DNA from: an uncultured bacterium
GTDB taxonomy: Bacteria; Bacillota; Clostridia; Lachnospirales; Lachnospiraceae
Length of the DNA: 5,598 nucleotides
Direction of reading: 5' to 3'
NCBI GenBank assembly: GCA_946543095.1
Contig: CAMNLO010000130.1
Location: forward strand, 1 to 5,598
In this document: positions 1-5,598 of the stretch, piece after piece
Layout: each line of letters opens with the position of its first letter
How positions within the stretch are numbered: the first letter of the stretch is position 1
The notes under the pieces: generated by a model
Told to the model about the DNA's origin: nothing
Seen by the model: only the letters and a program-made list of their open reading frames with translations
Database searches by the model: none
Made by a program: the position numbers and the translations under genes

Positions 1-2
1 AG

Positions 3-146
3 ATCATCATGCCCTGGATCATCGGGATCACGGCGGACCGGGCAGGATTGTACGCGGGCATGGGCTTAAACCTGATCCCCTGCGTCATCTTCGTCATCGC
101 GGCGGCATTGTTTGTCCGGGTGAAGGCGAAGGAGGATAACGGCTGA
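3..146 (+). CDS. C-terminal end of a major facilitator superfamily permease (5' truncated by window)
   Basis: An open frame enters from the left edge and stops at TGA 144-146, giving 47 residues. It begins with a segment reading MPWIIGITADRAGLYAGMG, which matches the short loop and turn before the last helix in many MFS transporters (P-W-hh-G-hh-A-D-R-x-G). A single hydrophobic helix follows (LNLIPCVIFVIAAALFV), then a short basic/acidic cytoplasmic tail (RVKAKEDNG). This is what the last transmembrane segment and tail of a 12-helix inner-membrane carrier look like. The substrate cannot be told from this fragment. A 5-bp inverted repeat (CGGCT/AGCCG, 140-152) straddles the stop but has no T-tract, so it is not a convincing terminator. 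Read-through into the next two genes is possible. The family call rests on the tail alone and is moderate. Confidence 0.6.
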   Translation: MIMPWIIGITADRAGLYAGMGLNLIPCVIFVIAAALFVRVKAKEDNG

Positions 147-251
147 CAGCCGCAGATGGCGAAAACAAAGCATAGATGATAAGGTTACTCCGGAATCGGC
201 AATACGGTTTCGGGTGAGAAGGAGATTTCAGACAATAAAGCGGAGGTTAAC
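147..251 (+). other. Short intergenic spacer before the YbjN-like/ATPase pair
   Basis: These 105 bases separate the permease stop from the small-protein start. I see no good -35/-10 pair. The nearest match (TTGTCC 112-117, GATAAC 135-140) lies inside the permease and is poor. There is also no intrinsic terminator. Two purine-rich Shine-Dalgarno-like stretches occur, AAGGAG near 219-224 and CGGAGG at 241-246. Only the second has a start codon at a proper distance. The pair may be transcribed from a weak promoter here or by read-through from the permease gene. Confidence 0.4.
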
Positions 252-731
252 ATGATCACTGACACCCAAAAGAAGCTGCTGGAGGAATTCAACAGACAGT
301 TTAACGAGGCGGGGTATGAGACCCGCTTTAAGGATGACGGGGAGCTTTACATGCTGCAGGCCGCCATCCAGGGCCTTGGGGAAGCGGAAGACGGCGTGGC
401 ACTGATGGAACTTTGCTTTGTTCCCATTGATGACGAGGGAGAAGAGGACATCGGCGATGTGATCCTGTTCCAGATCTACACCACCTTCCTGCCTCCGGTC
501 CCGGAGAAAAAGAAAAAGAGCATCCTTGTGGGACTGAATGAGATGAATATGGACTGCCTCCTTGGGGCATACGGGATCTTCAGTGAGGAAAATCAGGTAT
601 ATCACCGCTATCTCACGGTGTTGAACAGCCCGGACTTTGAACAGCTCAAGGGCGAGGTGGGCCCGGCTCTGAATTTTATCTTGTCCATGGTCTATGACGA
701 TTTTGACAGGATCCGGAAGCTATGCAGATAA
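252..731 (+). CDS. YbjN-like small protein (type III secretion chaperone-like fold), probable partner of the downstream ATPase
   Basis: The protein has 159 residues, is acidic, and has no signal peptide or membrane segment, so it is expected in the cytoplasm. The start is supported by GGAGG at 242-246 with a 5-nt gap to ATG. The layout resembles the YbjN family: an N-terminal helix (about 3-20), a strand-rich middle (about 31-79, containing LYMLQAAI, VALMELCFVPI and VILFQIYTTF), a proline turn and basic stretch (PPVPEKKKK, 81-89), then helix and strand (about 90-124, with the family-like phrase VGLNEMN) and a C-terminal helix (about 128-157). An acidic loop lies at 60-69. Members have the fold of secretion chaperones and usually lack enzymatic residues; none are seen here. 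Its last 10 nt overlap the ATPase start, so the two products are probably made together. The family call is from remembered pattern, not a search. A substrate adaptor or chaperone for the ATPase is my inference. Confidence 0.55.
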   Translation: MITDTQKKLLEEFNRQFNEAGYETRFKDDGELYMLQAAIQGLGEAEDGVALMELCFVPIDDEGEEDIGDVILFQIYTTFLPPVPEKKKKSILVGLNEMNMDCLLGAYGIFSEENQVYHRYLTVLNSPDFEQLKGEVGPALNFILSMVYDDFDRIRKLCR

Positions 732-2707
732 TCGAACAAAAGGCATACAATGCCTCTCTCAGGCTGTTTTCCCACTTTGGAACCAAAGCGGACAAATACA
801 GAACGGGAATCTTTGAGGGCGGAGCAGGATCCGCCCTTTTTGCCATGGAAGATACGGATGTGGAGGAGGCCAGGATCAGGGTCATTGAAGGGGTCTTGTC
901 CGACAAGGCACTGATCTTCGCGCTGCATCTTTCCGCTGCGGCTTTCTTCTACCCCCAGGTAAAGCGTGCCATCAAGGAGCTGGCCGGGGGAGGCCCGACC
1001 CTCATGCTGGCCCTGGAGGTCTGCGGGGAGCTGGAGCAATGGTCCTTTCCCGCGCTGCGGGAGGGATATGAGGTTCTGTGCCGGTATCTGGCCGTGGCCG
1101 ACAGCAGGCAGAATATCCTTTACAGGGAGCTGGTGGCGGACGGCAGGCTCATGGCCTATCTGACGGGGGATGATGAGCTTTCCCCGGAGCTTGGCGGCAC
1201 GGCCGGGCTGAAGCTTCTGAACTCGGAGGAAACGGAGCGGTATTACGGCTTTTCGGAGACGAGAGCTCTTGTGGGAAGAGAGTATGACGCGGCGAGAAGA
1301 TGTACCGATTTCTATGTGCTGCAGTTATCCGGCAGGGAAGGCGTGGGCAGAAAAAGCGCCGTGGCCCTGGCAGCGGAGGCTGCCGGCAGAGGCACCCTGA
1401 TCATCGAATGGGACAGGCTCGTCTCCAGGGATAAAAAAAGACTTGGCTATTTTCTATGGCTGCTGAGAAGGGAAGCGTATTTTTACGGCTGCCCGGTGGT
1501 CTTTGACAGGATCGTCCTGTCGGAACGGTCTGACGGGCAGGAGCTGCTCTTCAGGGCCCTGGAGTATTTTAAGACCCACAGCGAGCCCGTGGTGGTCTGT
1601 ACGGATTCCTGGACGGAGCTGATCCCCGAAGCATCCGTTCCCATAAGGCGCATCGAGGTTCCTTTCCCCGACAAGGATTCCCGGATCGAGGCCTGGAAGG
1701 GAATTTCAAAGACTTACGGTATGGAGCTGGATGCCGAGGGCATCGGAGGGCTGTGCGAGCTTGCCTACGGGGATATCGGGAAGGTTCTGTTATCCCTGTC
1801 CTCCGTGTGGGACAACGGCTGGAGCGAGGAAAAGAAGGCGGCCTATGTGATCAACGCCTGCATGGACTGCTATCCCGCACCGAAGAAGGGAAGCTTAAAG
1901 CACGTGGATGTGAGCGTGACCCTGGATGACCTGAAGTTAAGCGACAGGCAGAAGAAACCCATTCTGGAGCTGATCGACGGGGTGACGAATTCACATCTTG
2001 TCTATGATGTGTGGGGCATGAAGGAAAAGCTCCCCTACGGCAGGAACTTCACCGCCCTGTTTGTGGGCCCCCCCGGCACCGGAAAGACCATGGCCGCCAA
2101 TGTGATCTCCAACGCCCTGCGCACGCCTCTTTACCGGATCGATCTGTCCCAGGTGGTGGACAAGTATATCGGAGAAACGGAAAAGCGGCTGGAGGAGATC
2201 TTCTCCTATGCCCAGAACACCAATGTGATCCTGTTCTTTGACGAAGCGGACGCCATTTTCGGGAAGCGCACAGAGGTCACGGAGGCAAAGGACAAGTATG
2301 CCAATACGGAGGTGAGCTTCATCCTTCAGAGGATCGAGGAATACAACGGCATCGTGATCCTGACCTCCAATATGAAAAACAATATCGACACGGCCTATAT
2401 GCGGCGTATGAAATATGTGGTCCATTTTGAAATGCCGGATGAGGCCACCAGATGCGAGATCCTGAAGAGCAGCTTCTCGGCGGGGGTTCCCAGGAAGGAT
2501 CTGGATCTGCAGTTTATCGCGGAGCGGGCGGAGCTTTCGGGAGGCCATCTGAAGAATATCGTTCTGAACGCGGTGTTCCTCGCCGCGGCCAGGAAGTCTC
2601 CGGTGACTATGGAGGACATGGTAAGAAGCCTGATCGCGGAGTACGAGAAGATCGGCAAGGTGGCTTCCTTCCTGGATCTGGGAAAATATTCCTATCTGCA
2701 GCATTAA
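722..2707 (+). CDS. Double-AAA+ ATPase with winged-helix-like N-terminus, degenerate first AAA module and intact second (contractile-injection-system-type ATPase family)
   Basis: A cytoplasmic protein of 661 residues. Residues about 1-175 match the winged-helix-like leader of this family, including RELVADGRLMAYLTGDDELSP before the first AAA module. Module 1 (about 180-385) keeps the fold but not the active site: the P-loop is GREGVGRKS (204-212) and the Walker B position reads VVFDR (259-263) without the catalytic Glu. Module 2 (about 400-645) is complete: Walker A GPPGTGKT (449-456, K455), pore-loop-like KYIG (481-484, Y482), Walker B ILFFDEAD (503-510, D507/E508), FGKR after it, sensor 1 N550 in LTSN, and paired arginines R561/R562 at the finger position. 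A GGHLKN motif sits in the lid. Such ATPases are known as companions of extracellular contractile injection systems (Afp15-like), where they act in particle assembly or remodelling. No such genes are in view. The ATG overlaps the upstream gene by 10 nt and has only a weak GGA-type ribosome site, suggesting translational coupling. Confidence is high for the AAA+ architecture and moderate for the subfamily. Confidence 0.85.
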   Translation: MQIIEQKAYNASLRLFSHFGTKADKYRTGIFEGGAGSALFAMEDTDVEEARIRVIEGVLSDKALIFALHLSAAAFFYPQVKRAIKELAGGGPTLMLALEVCGELEQWSFPALREGYEVLCRYLAVADSRQNILYRELVADGRLMAYLTGDDELSPELGGTAGLKLLNSEETERYYGFSETRALVGREYDAARRCTDFYVLQLSGREGVGRKSAVALAAEAAGRGTLIIEWDRLVSRDKKRLGYFLWLLRREAYFYGCPVVFDRIVLSERSDGQELLFRALEYFKTHSEPVVVCTDSWTELIPEASVPIRRIEVPFPDKDSRIEAWKGISKTYGMELDAEGIGGLCELAYGDIGKVLLSLSSVWDNGWSEEKKAAYVINACMDCYPAPKKGSLKHVDVSVTLDDLKLSDRQKKPILELIDGVTNSHLVYDVWGMKEKLPYGRNFTALFVGPPGTGKTMAANVISNALRTPLYRIDLSQVVDKYIGETEKRLEEIFSYAQNTNVILFFDEADAIFGKRTEVTEAKDKYANTEVSFILQRIEEYNGIVILTSNMKNNIDTAYMRRMKYVVHFEMPDEATRCEILKSSFSAGVPRKDLDLQFIAERAELSGGHLKNIVLNAVFLAAARKSPVTMEDMVRSLIAEYEKIGKVASFLDLGKYSYLQH

Positions 2708-2763
2708 AAAACAGAGTCCGCCGGCTGCGCGGCTTGCAAAGCAAGCCTTCCTCTGCGCAGCTG
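2706..2763 (-). terminator. Possible fhs terminator: long interrupted hairpin followed on the - strand by T6
   Basis: The core is GGCTTGC (2731-2737), AAA loop, GCAAGCC (2741-2747), a perfect 7-bp stem. It is nested in GCTGCGC (2724-2730) pairing with GCGCAGC (2755-2761), with a 7-nt bulge (2748-2754) on one side. Read on the minus strand, downstream of fhs, the structure is followed by 12 nt and then six T residues (2711-2706) that abut the ATPase stop codon. The gap between stem and T-tract is longer than in a textbook intrinsic terminator, so efficiency is uncertain. On the plus strand no T-tract follows. Confidence 0.4.
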
Positions 2764-2781
2764 AGCGATCCCCCGGAGGGG

Positions 2782-2816
2782 CTGAGGAAACGCAGGCCGA
2801 GTCTGCGTTTCCTCAG
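2782..2816. repeat. Perfect 14-bp inverted repeat at the end of fhs
   Basis: CTGAGGAAACGCAG (2782-2795) and CTGCGTTTCCTCAG (2803-2816) are exact reverse complements around a 7-nt loop. The outer right arm contains the fhs stop codon (2813-2815 on the minus strand), so the hairpin starts within the last sense codon of fhs. It forms on either strand but has no T-tract on either side. It may act as an mRNA 3' stabiliser for fhs, a weak or factor-assisted stop for the ATPase transcript, or one half of a palindromic intergenic element together with the hairpin at 2724-2761. Between them lies a smaller GC stem, CCCC-GGA-GGGG (2771-2781). Confidence 0.7.
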
Positions 2817-4504
2817 AAAAGTCCCGTGATCCGTCCTTCCCCGTCCACGTCAATGCTTTCCGCCGCCGGCTTTTTCGGAAGCCCCGGCATGGTCATGATC
2901 TCCCCCGTTAAGGCCACGATAAAGCCGGCCCCGGCGGAGATCTTCACTTCTCTGACATTCAGCACGAAATCCCTGGGCGCGCCCAAAAGCTTCGGATCAT
3001 CCGACAGGGAATACTGGGTTTTCGCCACGCACACCGGCAGATTGCCGTATCCCAGCTCCGTCAGCTCCGCCGCCTGCTTTTTGGCAGCCACGGAAAGCTC
3101 CGCCTTCTTTGCCCCGTAGATCCGCTTGGCGATGGTGTTCAGCTTGTTCTCAATGCTGTCCTCCAGCTCATAGGCGAAGGCCCTGGAGCCGGCGCTGTTC
3201 TTGTCGATGAGAGAGAGCACTTCCTTTGCCAGCGCCTCGCCCCCTTTGCTGCCTTTTGCGAAGACCTCGCTGACTACGGCCTTTACGCCCAGCTCTTCGC
3301 AGCGTTTCCGGATCAGGGTATATTCCGCCTCCGTGTCCGTGGGGAAGCTGTTGATGGCCACCACCACAGGCAGGCCGTAGACCTTGGTCAGGTTTTCGAT
3401 ATGCTTCTCCAGATTGGCGATGCCCTTAAAGAGGGCGTCCAGATCCTCGGTGTTCAGCTGGTCTTTGGGGACGCCGCCGTTGTATTTCAATGCTCTCACC
3501 GTGGCTACAAGGACACAGGCGTTGGGCCTGAGATTTGCCAGACGGCACTTGATATCCAGGAATTTCTCGGCACCCAGATCCGCGCCGAAGCCCGCCTCCG
3601 TCACGGTGTAATCCGCAAGGGCCATGGCGGTCTTTGTGGCGATAACGGAATTGCAGCCGTGGGCGATATTGGCGAAGGGGCCGCCGTGGATGAAGGCGGG
3701 GGTATGCTCAATGGTCTGCACCAGGTTCGGCATCAGGGCATCCCTGAGCAGAGCCGTCATGGCGCCCTCCGCATGAAGGTCGGAAGCGGTAACGGGCCTG
3801 CCGCCCGTTTCCTTTGTGGTATAGCCCACGATGATCCTGCCCAGGCGCTCCTTTAGGTCCGTCAGGTCCTTCGCCAGACAGAAGATGGCCATGACCTCCG
3901 TGGCTACGGTGATATCGAAGCCCTCCTCTCTAGGGATGCCGTTGGAAATGCCCCCGAGACCGATGACGATATCCCTAAGGGCCCTGTCGTTCATATCCAC
4001 GCAGCGGCGGATCCTGATCTTCCGGGGATCCAGACCCAGGGGATTGCCCTGCTTTAAGGAATTATCCGTCATGGCGCAGAGGAGATTGTTGGCGGCGCCG
4101 ATGGCGTGGAAATCCCCGGTAAAGTGGAGATTGATGTCCTCCATGGGCAGCACCTGGGCATAGCCGCCCCCGGCAGCGCCGCCCTTTAAGCCGAAAACGG
4201 GACCGAGAGAAGGCTCCCGCAGGGCCAGGCAGGTCTTTTTCCCAAGGGCCTGCAGGGAATCCGCCAGACCGATGGAGGTGGTGGTCTTGCCCTCCCCCGC
4301 GGGTGTGGGGTTAATGGCGGTGACCAGGATCAGCTTTCCGGCCTCCTTTTTCAGCGCTTCCTGCATGGCGGGATGCTTCAGATCCAGCTTTGCCTTCCAT
4401 TTTCCGTAGGGCAGCAGGGCATCCTCGGGGACCCGGAGCTTCTCCGCGATCTCGCGGATGGAAGCCAGGGCAGTCTCCTGAGCGATCTCGATATCAGATT
4501 TCAT
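2813..4504 (-). CDS. fhs: Formate--tetrahydrofolate ligase (10-formyltetrahydrofolate synthetase)
   Basis: This cytoplasmic enzyme joins formate to tetrahydrofolate at the cost of ATP, giving 10-formyl-THF for the methyl branch of the Wood-Ljungdahl pathway or for purine and formyl-Met synthesis. At 563 residues it is full length for the family (about 555-560). Visible motifs are the ATP-binding loop TPAGEGKT (67-74, K73), REPSLGP (96-102), the first family signature [11 protein letters not shown] (105-115) and the second, [12 protein letters not shown] (333-344). The C-terminus ([11 protein letters not shown], ending ITGLF) is also typical, so the stop looks native. The start is supported by AAGGAG about 6 nt upstream. 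It converges on the ATPase gene and diverges from putP, so it is probably transcribed alone. Other folate one-carbon genes (fchA, folD) are not in view. No internal damage or missing motif was seen. Confidence 0.98.
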   Translation of the reverse strand: MKSDIEIAQETALASIREIAEKLRVPEDALLPYGKWKAKLDLKHPAMQEALKKEAGKLILVTAINPTPAGEGKTTTSIGLADSLQALGKKTCLALREPSLGPVFGLKGGAAGGGYAQVLPMEDINLHFTGDFHAIGAANNLLCAMTDNSLKQGNPLGLDPRKIRIRRCVDMNDRALRDIVIGLGGISNGIPREEGFDITVATEVMAIFCLAKDLTDLKERLGRIIVGYTTKETGGRPVTASDLHAEGAMTALLRDALMPNLVQTIEHTPAFIHGGPFANIAHGCNSVIATKTAMALADYTVTEAGFGADLGAEKFLDIKCRLANLRPNACVLVATVRALKYNGGVPKDQLNTEDLDALFKGIANLEKHIENLTKVYGLPVVVAINSFPTDTEAEYTLIRKRCEELGVKAVVSEVFAKGSKGGEALAKEVLSLIDKNSAGSRAFAYELEDSIENKLNTIAKRIYGAKKAELSVAAKKQAAELTELGYGNLPVCVAKTQYSLSDDPKLLGAPRDFVLNVREVKISAGAGFIVALTGEIMTMPGLPKKPAAESIDVDGEGRITGLF

Positions 4505-4730
4505 AATCTTCTCCTTATATATTCCTGATACGGGTTAAGATGATAAGAAACTGTTTGGAAATAACCTGTACACTCTTTGCCAAAGGGACTGCGATATATG
4601 GGTCATTTGACAAAGGAAATGATCAGGTTGTTTCGTGATGGTTTCCAACGCATGGCTTCACAGCCTGCGGCTGGTACAATCGTATCAAAATCACGGGGAA
4701 AAATCCATTTGTTTTTACGGCAGTTTTGGT
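4505..4730 (-). other. fhs upstream region within the divergent intergenic spacer
   Basis: This is the fhs-proximal part of the 302-bp gap between fhs and putP. AAGGAG on the minus strand (about 4511-4516) is the fhs ribosome site. I could not find a convincing minus-strand -35/-10 pair. Candidates such as TTGTCA or TTGGCA (inside the paired repeats listed separately) lack a good -10 at 16-18 nt. I looked for the conserved core of the tetrahydrofolate riboswitch, since fhs is a folate gene, and did not see it. A small 5-bp stem, CAGCC-TGC-GGCTG, lies at 4661-4673. No ORF of note is present. Confidence 0.4.
4576..4618. promoter_or_regulatory. Paired TTTGNCAAAGGNA elements spaced 30 nt (possible operator pair)
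   Basis: TTTGCCAAAGGGA (4576-4588) and TTTGACAAAGGAA (4606-4618) agree at 11 of 13 positions, start exactly 30 nt apart, and each contains the 4-1-4 palindrome TTTG-N-CAAA. Two similar dyad sites about three helical turns apart upstream of fhs suggest a regulator binding cooperatively on one DNA face. No regulator is identified and chance is possible in a 302-bp AT-richer gap. Confidence 0.3.
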
Positions 4731-4759
4731 TTGACTAACACAGACGCGTACTCTATAAT
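4731..4759 (+). promoter_or_regulatory. Vegetative (sigma-A type) promoter of putP
   Basis: TTGACT (-35, 4731-4736) and TATAAT (-10, 4754-4759) are separated by exactly 17 nt. This is a near-consensus housekeeping promoter with one mismatch in the -35 and a perfect -10. Transcription should begin near 4766, giving a leader of about 40 nt before the putP start codon. Confidence 0.85.
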
Positions 4760-4779
4760 TTTGAATCGGTATCGCTGTT

Positions 4780-4789
4780 TTGTATACAA
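4780..4789. promoter_or_regulatory. GntR-like operator palindrome TTGTATACAA in the putP leader
   Basis: TTGTATACAA is a perfect 10-bp palindrome lying about +15 to +24 from the predicted transcription start and a few bases before the ribosome site. Its core matches the TTGTATACAA centre of operators bound by GntR-family repressors such as B. subtilis GntR. At this position a bound protein would block elongation or promoter clearance. The regulator itself is not in the window, so the assignment is inference. Confidence 0.4.
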
Positions 4790-4792
4790 TTT

Positions 4793-4799
4793 AGAGGAG
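4793..4799 (+). promoter_or_regulatory. putP ribosome binding site
   Basis: AGAGGAG ends 7 nt before ATG 4807. It is the only strong Shine-Dalgarno sequence near this frame and fixes the start at 4807, which also aligns with the usual PutP N-terminus. Confidence 0.85.
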
Positions 4800-4806
4800 T
4801 AAGAGT

Positions 4807-5598
4807 ATGATCACTGATGTTGCATGGTTTTTGGGCGCTTTTGTGGTGTATCTGGGCATCATGGTGGCCATCGGCATTTTCTTTGCCGGCAAAAACTCGG
4901 ATGCCGAGGACTATTTCCTGGGAGGCAGGAGCCTGGGGGCCTTTGTGGCGGCCTTTTCTGCCCAGGCATCGGATATGTCCGGCTGGTCTCTGATGGGCCT
5001 GCCCGGCAGCGTCTATGCCTTGGGAACAGGCCAGAGCTGGATCGCCATCGGCCTTCTGATCGGCACCATCGCCAACTGGTTCCTGGTTTCCGGCAGGCTG
5101 AGAAAATACACCATTAAGGCCGGAAACGCCCTGACGCTGCCCCGTTTCTTCGAAAACCGCTTCCGGGATAAGAAGCGTATCCTGCTGCAGGTTTCTTCCA
5201 TTACCATAGTGGTGTTCTTCCTGGTCTACACCGCGTCGGCCTTCGCAGCAGGGGGCAAGCTCTTCAATTCCGTCTTCGGACTGGACTACACCATCGCCCT
5301 GACCATCGGCGCGGCGGTGATCCTGACCTACACCTATATGGGGGGGTTCCTCGCAGTGTGCACCACGGACCTGATCCAGGGCATCCTGATGTTGGTGGGG
5401 ATCCTGGCAGTGCCCATCATCGCCTGCTTCTTTGTGGGGGTGGAAAACATCCCCGGCATCATCGAGCAGTCCGGGGTTGCGGGAGGCGCGTCTTCCTTCC
5501 TTTCTCTTACCATGAACGGGGAACGCCCCTACACCGTGGTGGAGATCCTTTCCCAGCTGGCCTGGGGCCTCGGCTATTTCGGCATGCCCCACGTGCTG
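4807..5598 (+). CDS. putP: Sodium/proline symporter PutP-type (SSS family), 3' truncated by window
   Basis: The first 264 codons of an inner-membrane Na+/solute symporter are present; the family is about 500 residues long, so roughly half lies beyond the right edge. The sequence follows E. coli PutP closely. TM1 spans about 8-27. Then comes YFLGGRSLG (36-44, R41 matching the functionally important R40). TM2 carries ASDMSGWSLMGLPG (54-67), in which A54, D56, M57 and S58 correspond to the E. coli Na+/proline-site residues A53, D55, M56 and S57. The run continues with ESWIAIG-like QSWIAIG, the ALTLPRFF motif (108-115), and further helices at about 126-148, 160-180 and 190-214. The C-terminal Na+ site residues in TM8 fall outside the window. 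Proline is the likeliest substrate, though related family members carry other solutes. Expression is driven by the near-consensus promoter immediately upstream. Confidence 0.92.
   Translation, partial: MITDVAWFLGAFVVYLGIMVAIGIFFAGKNSDAEDYFLGGRSLGAFVAAFSAQASDMSGWSLMGLPGSVYALGTGQSWIAIGLLIGTIANWFLVSGRLRKYTIKAGNALTLPRFFENRFRDKKRILLQVSSITIVVFFLVYTASAFAAGGKLFNSVFGLDYTIALTIGAAVILTYTYMGGFLAVCTTDLIQGILMLVGILAVPIIACFFVGVENIPGIIEQSGVAGGASSFLSLTMNGERPYTVVEILSQLAWGLGYFGMPHVL

Noticed and set aside
140..152. CGGCT-GAC-AGCCG hairpin at the permease stop as a terminator
   Set aside because: The stem is only 5 bp with a 3-nt loop and no T-tract follows.
176..217. Tiny ORF (13 codons) upstream of the YbjN-like gene, possible leader peptide
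   Set aside because: No ribosome site, no attenuator-like hairpin and no runs of a regulatory amino acid.
1991..2704. 237-codon open frame on the minus strand across the AAA module
   Set aside because: It mirrors the highly conserved ATPase motifs on the other strand; composition is unlike a real protein and there is no ribosome site.
2452..2829. 125-codon + strand frame running from the ATPase end through the hairpin region into fhs
   Set aside because: Most of it lies inside the ATPase gene in another frame, is rich in Arg/Gly/Ser, and the rest translates the inverted repeats.
3401..3856. 151-codon + strand frame inside fhs
   Set aside because: It is antisense to a gene with both family signatures, with no start signal of its own.
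4761..4790. Second promoter TTGAAT-18-TACAAT for putP
   Set aside because: Its start would fall on the ribosome site, and the TTGACT/TATAAT promoter just upstream is far better. The -10-like bases belong to the palindrome.
252..4817. Identical 11-base start ATGATCACTGA in the YbjN-like gene (252) and putP (4807)
   Set aside because: The similarity does not extend on either side, and the shared codons encode a common short N-terminus (MITD). Chance is the simplest explanation.
4753..5592. 279-codon open frame on the minus strand across putP
   Set aside because: It is antisense to a clear PutP coding frame, is rich in His/Gly/Asp/Gln with no fold-like pattern, and arises from codon bias of the real gene.

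Overview
The window looks like part of a Clostridia chromosome, most likely a Lachnospiraceae-type gut firmicute. The basis is indirect: strong AGGAG-type ribosome binding sites, a fairly GC-rich Gram-positive style of coding, a formate-tetrahydrofolate ligase as in one-carbon/acetogenic metabolism, and a PutP-type sodium/solute symporter. The genus cannot be read from the sequence alone. No insertion sequence, tRNA, rRNA, CRISPR array or phage gene was seen.

Layout: (1) 3-146, + strand, the last 47 codons of a major facilitator permease cut by the left edge. (2) A two-gene unit on the + strand: a 159-residue YbjN-like small protein (252-731) overlapping by 10 nt a 661-residue double-AAA+ ATPase (722-2707). 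(3) A 105-bp convergent gap (2708-2812) almost entirely made of inverted repeats. (4) 2813-4504, - strand, fhs, complete formate-tetrahydrofolate ligase. (5) A 302-bp divergent intergenic region (4505-4806) with an excellent vegetative promoter, a 10-bp GntR-like palindrome and a strong ribosome binding site for the gene to the right, plus a pair of TTTGNCAAA half-symmetric elements exactly 30 nt apart nearer fhs. (6) 4807-5598, + strand, the first 264 codons of putP, cut by the right edge.

The metabolic genes (permease end, fhs, putP) are ordinary. The accessory-looking part is the YbjN-like/ATPase pair. The ATPase has the plan of the AAA+ proteins often found with extracellular contractile injection systems: an N-terminal winged-helix-like region, a degenerate first AAA module, and a C-terminal AAA module with all active-site motifs. 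No tail, sheath, spike or baseplate gene is visible. The pair therefore looks like a stand-alone chaperone/remodelling unit in which the small protein, whose family has a secretion-chaperone-like fold, may be the ATPase's adaptor or partner. That functional link is inference from overlap and family, not something the sequence proves.
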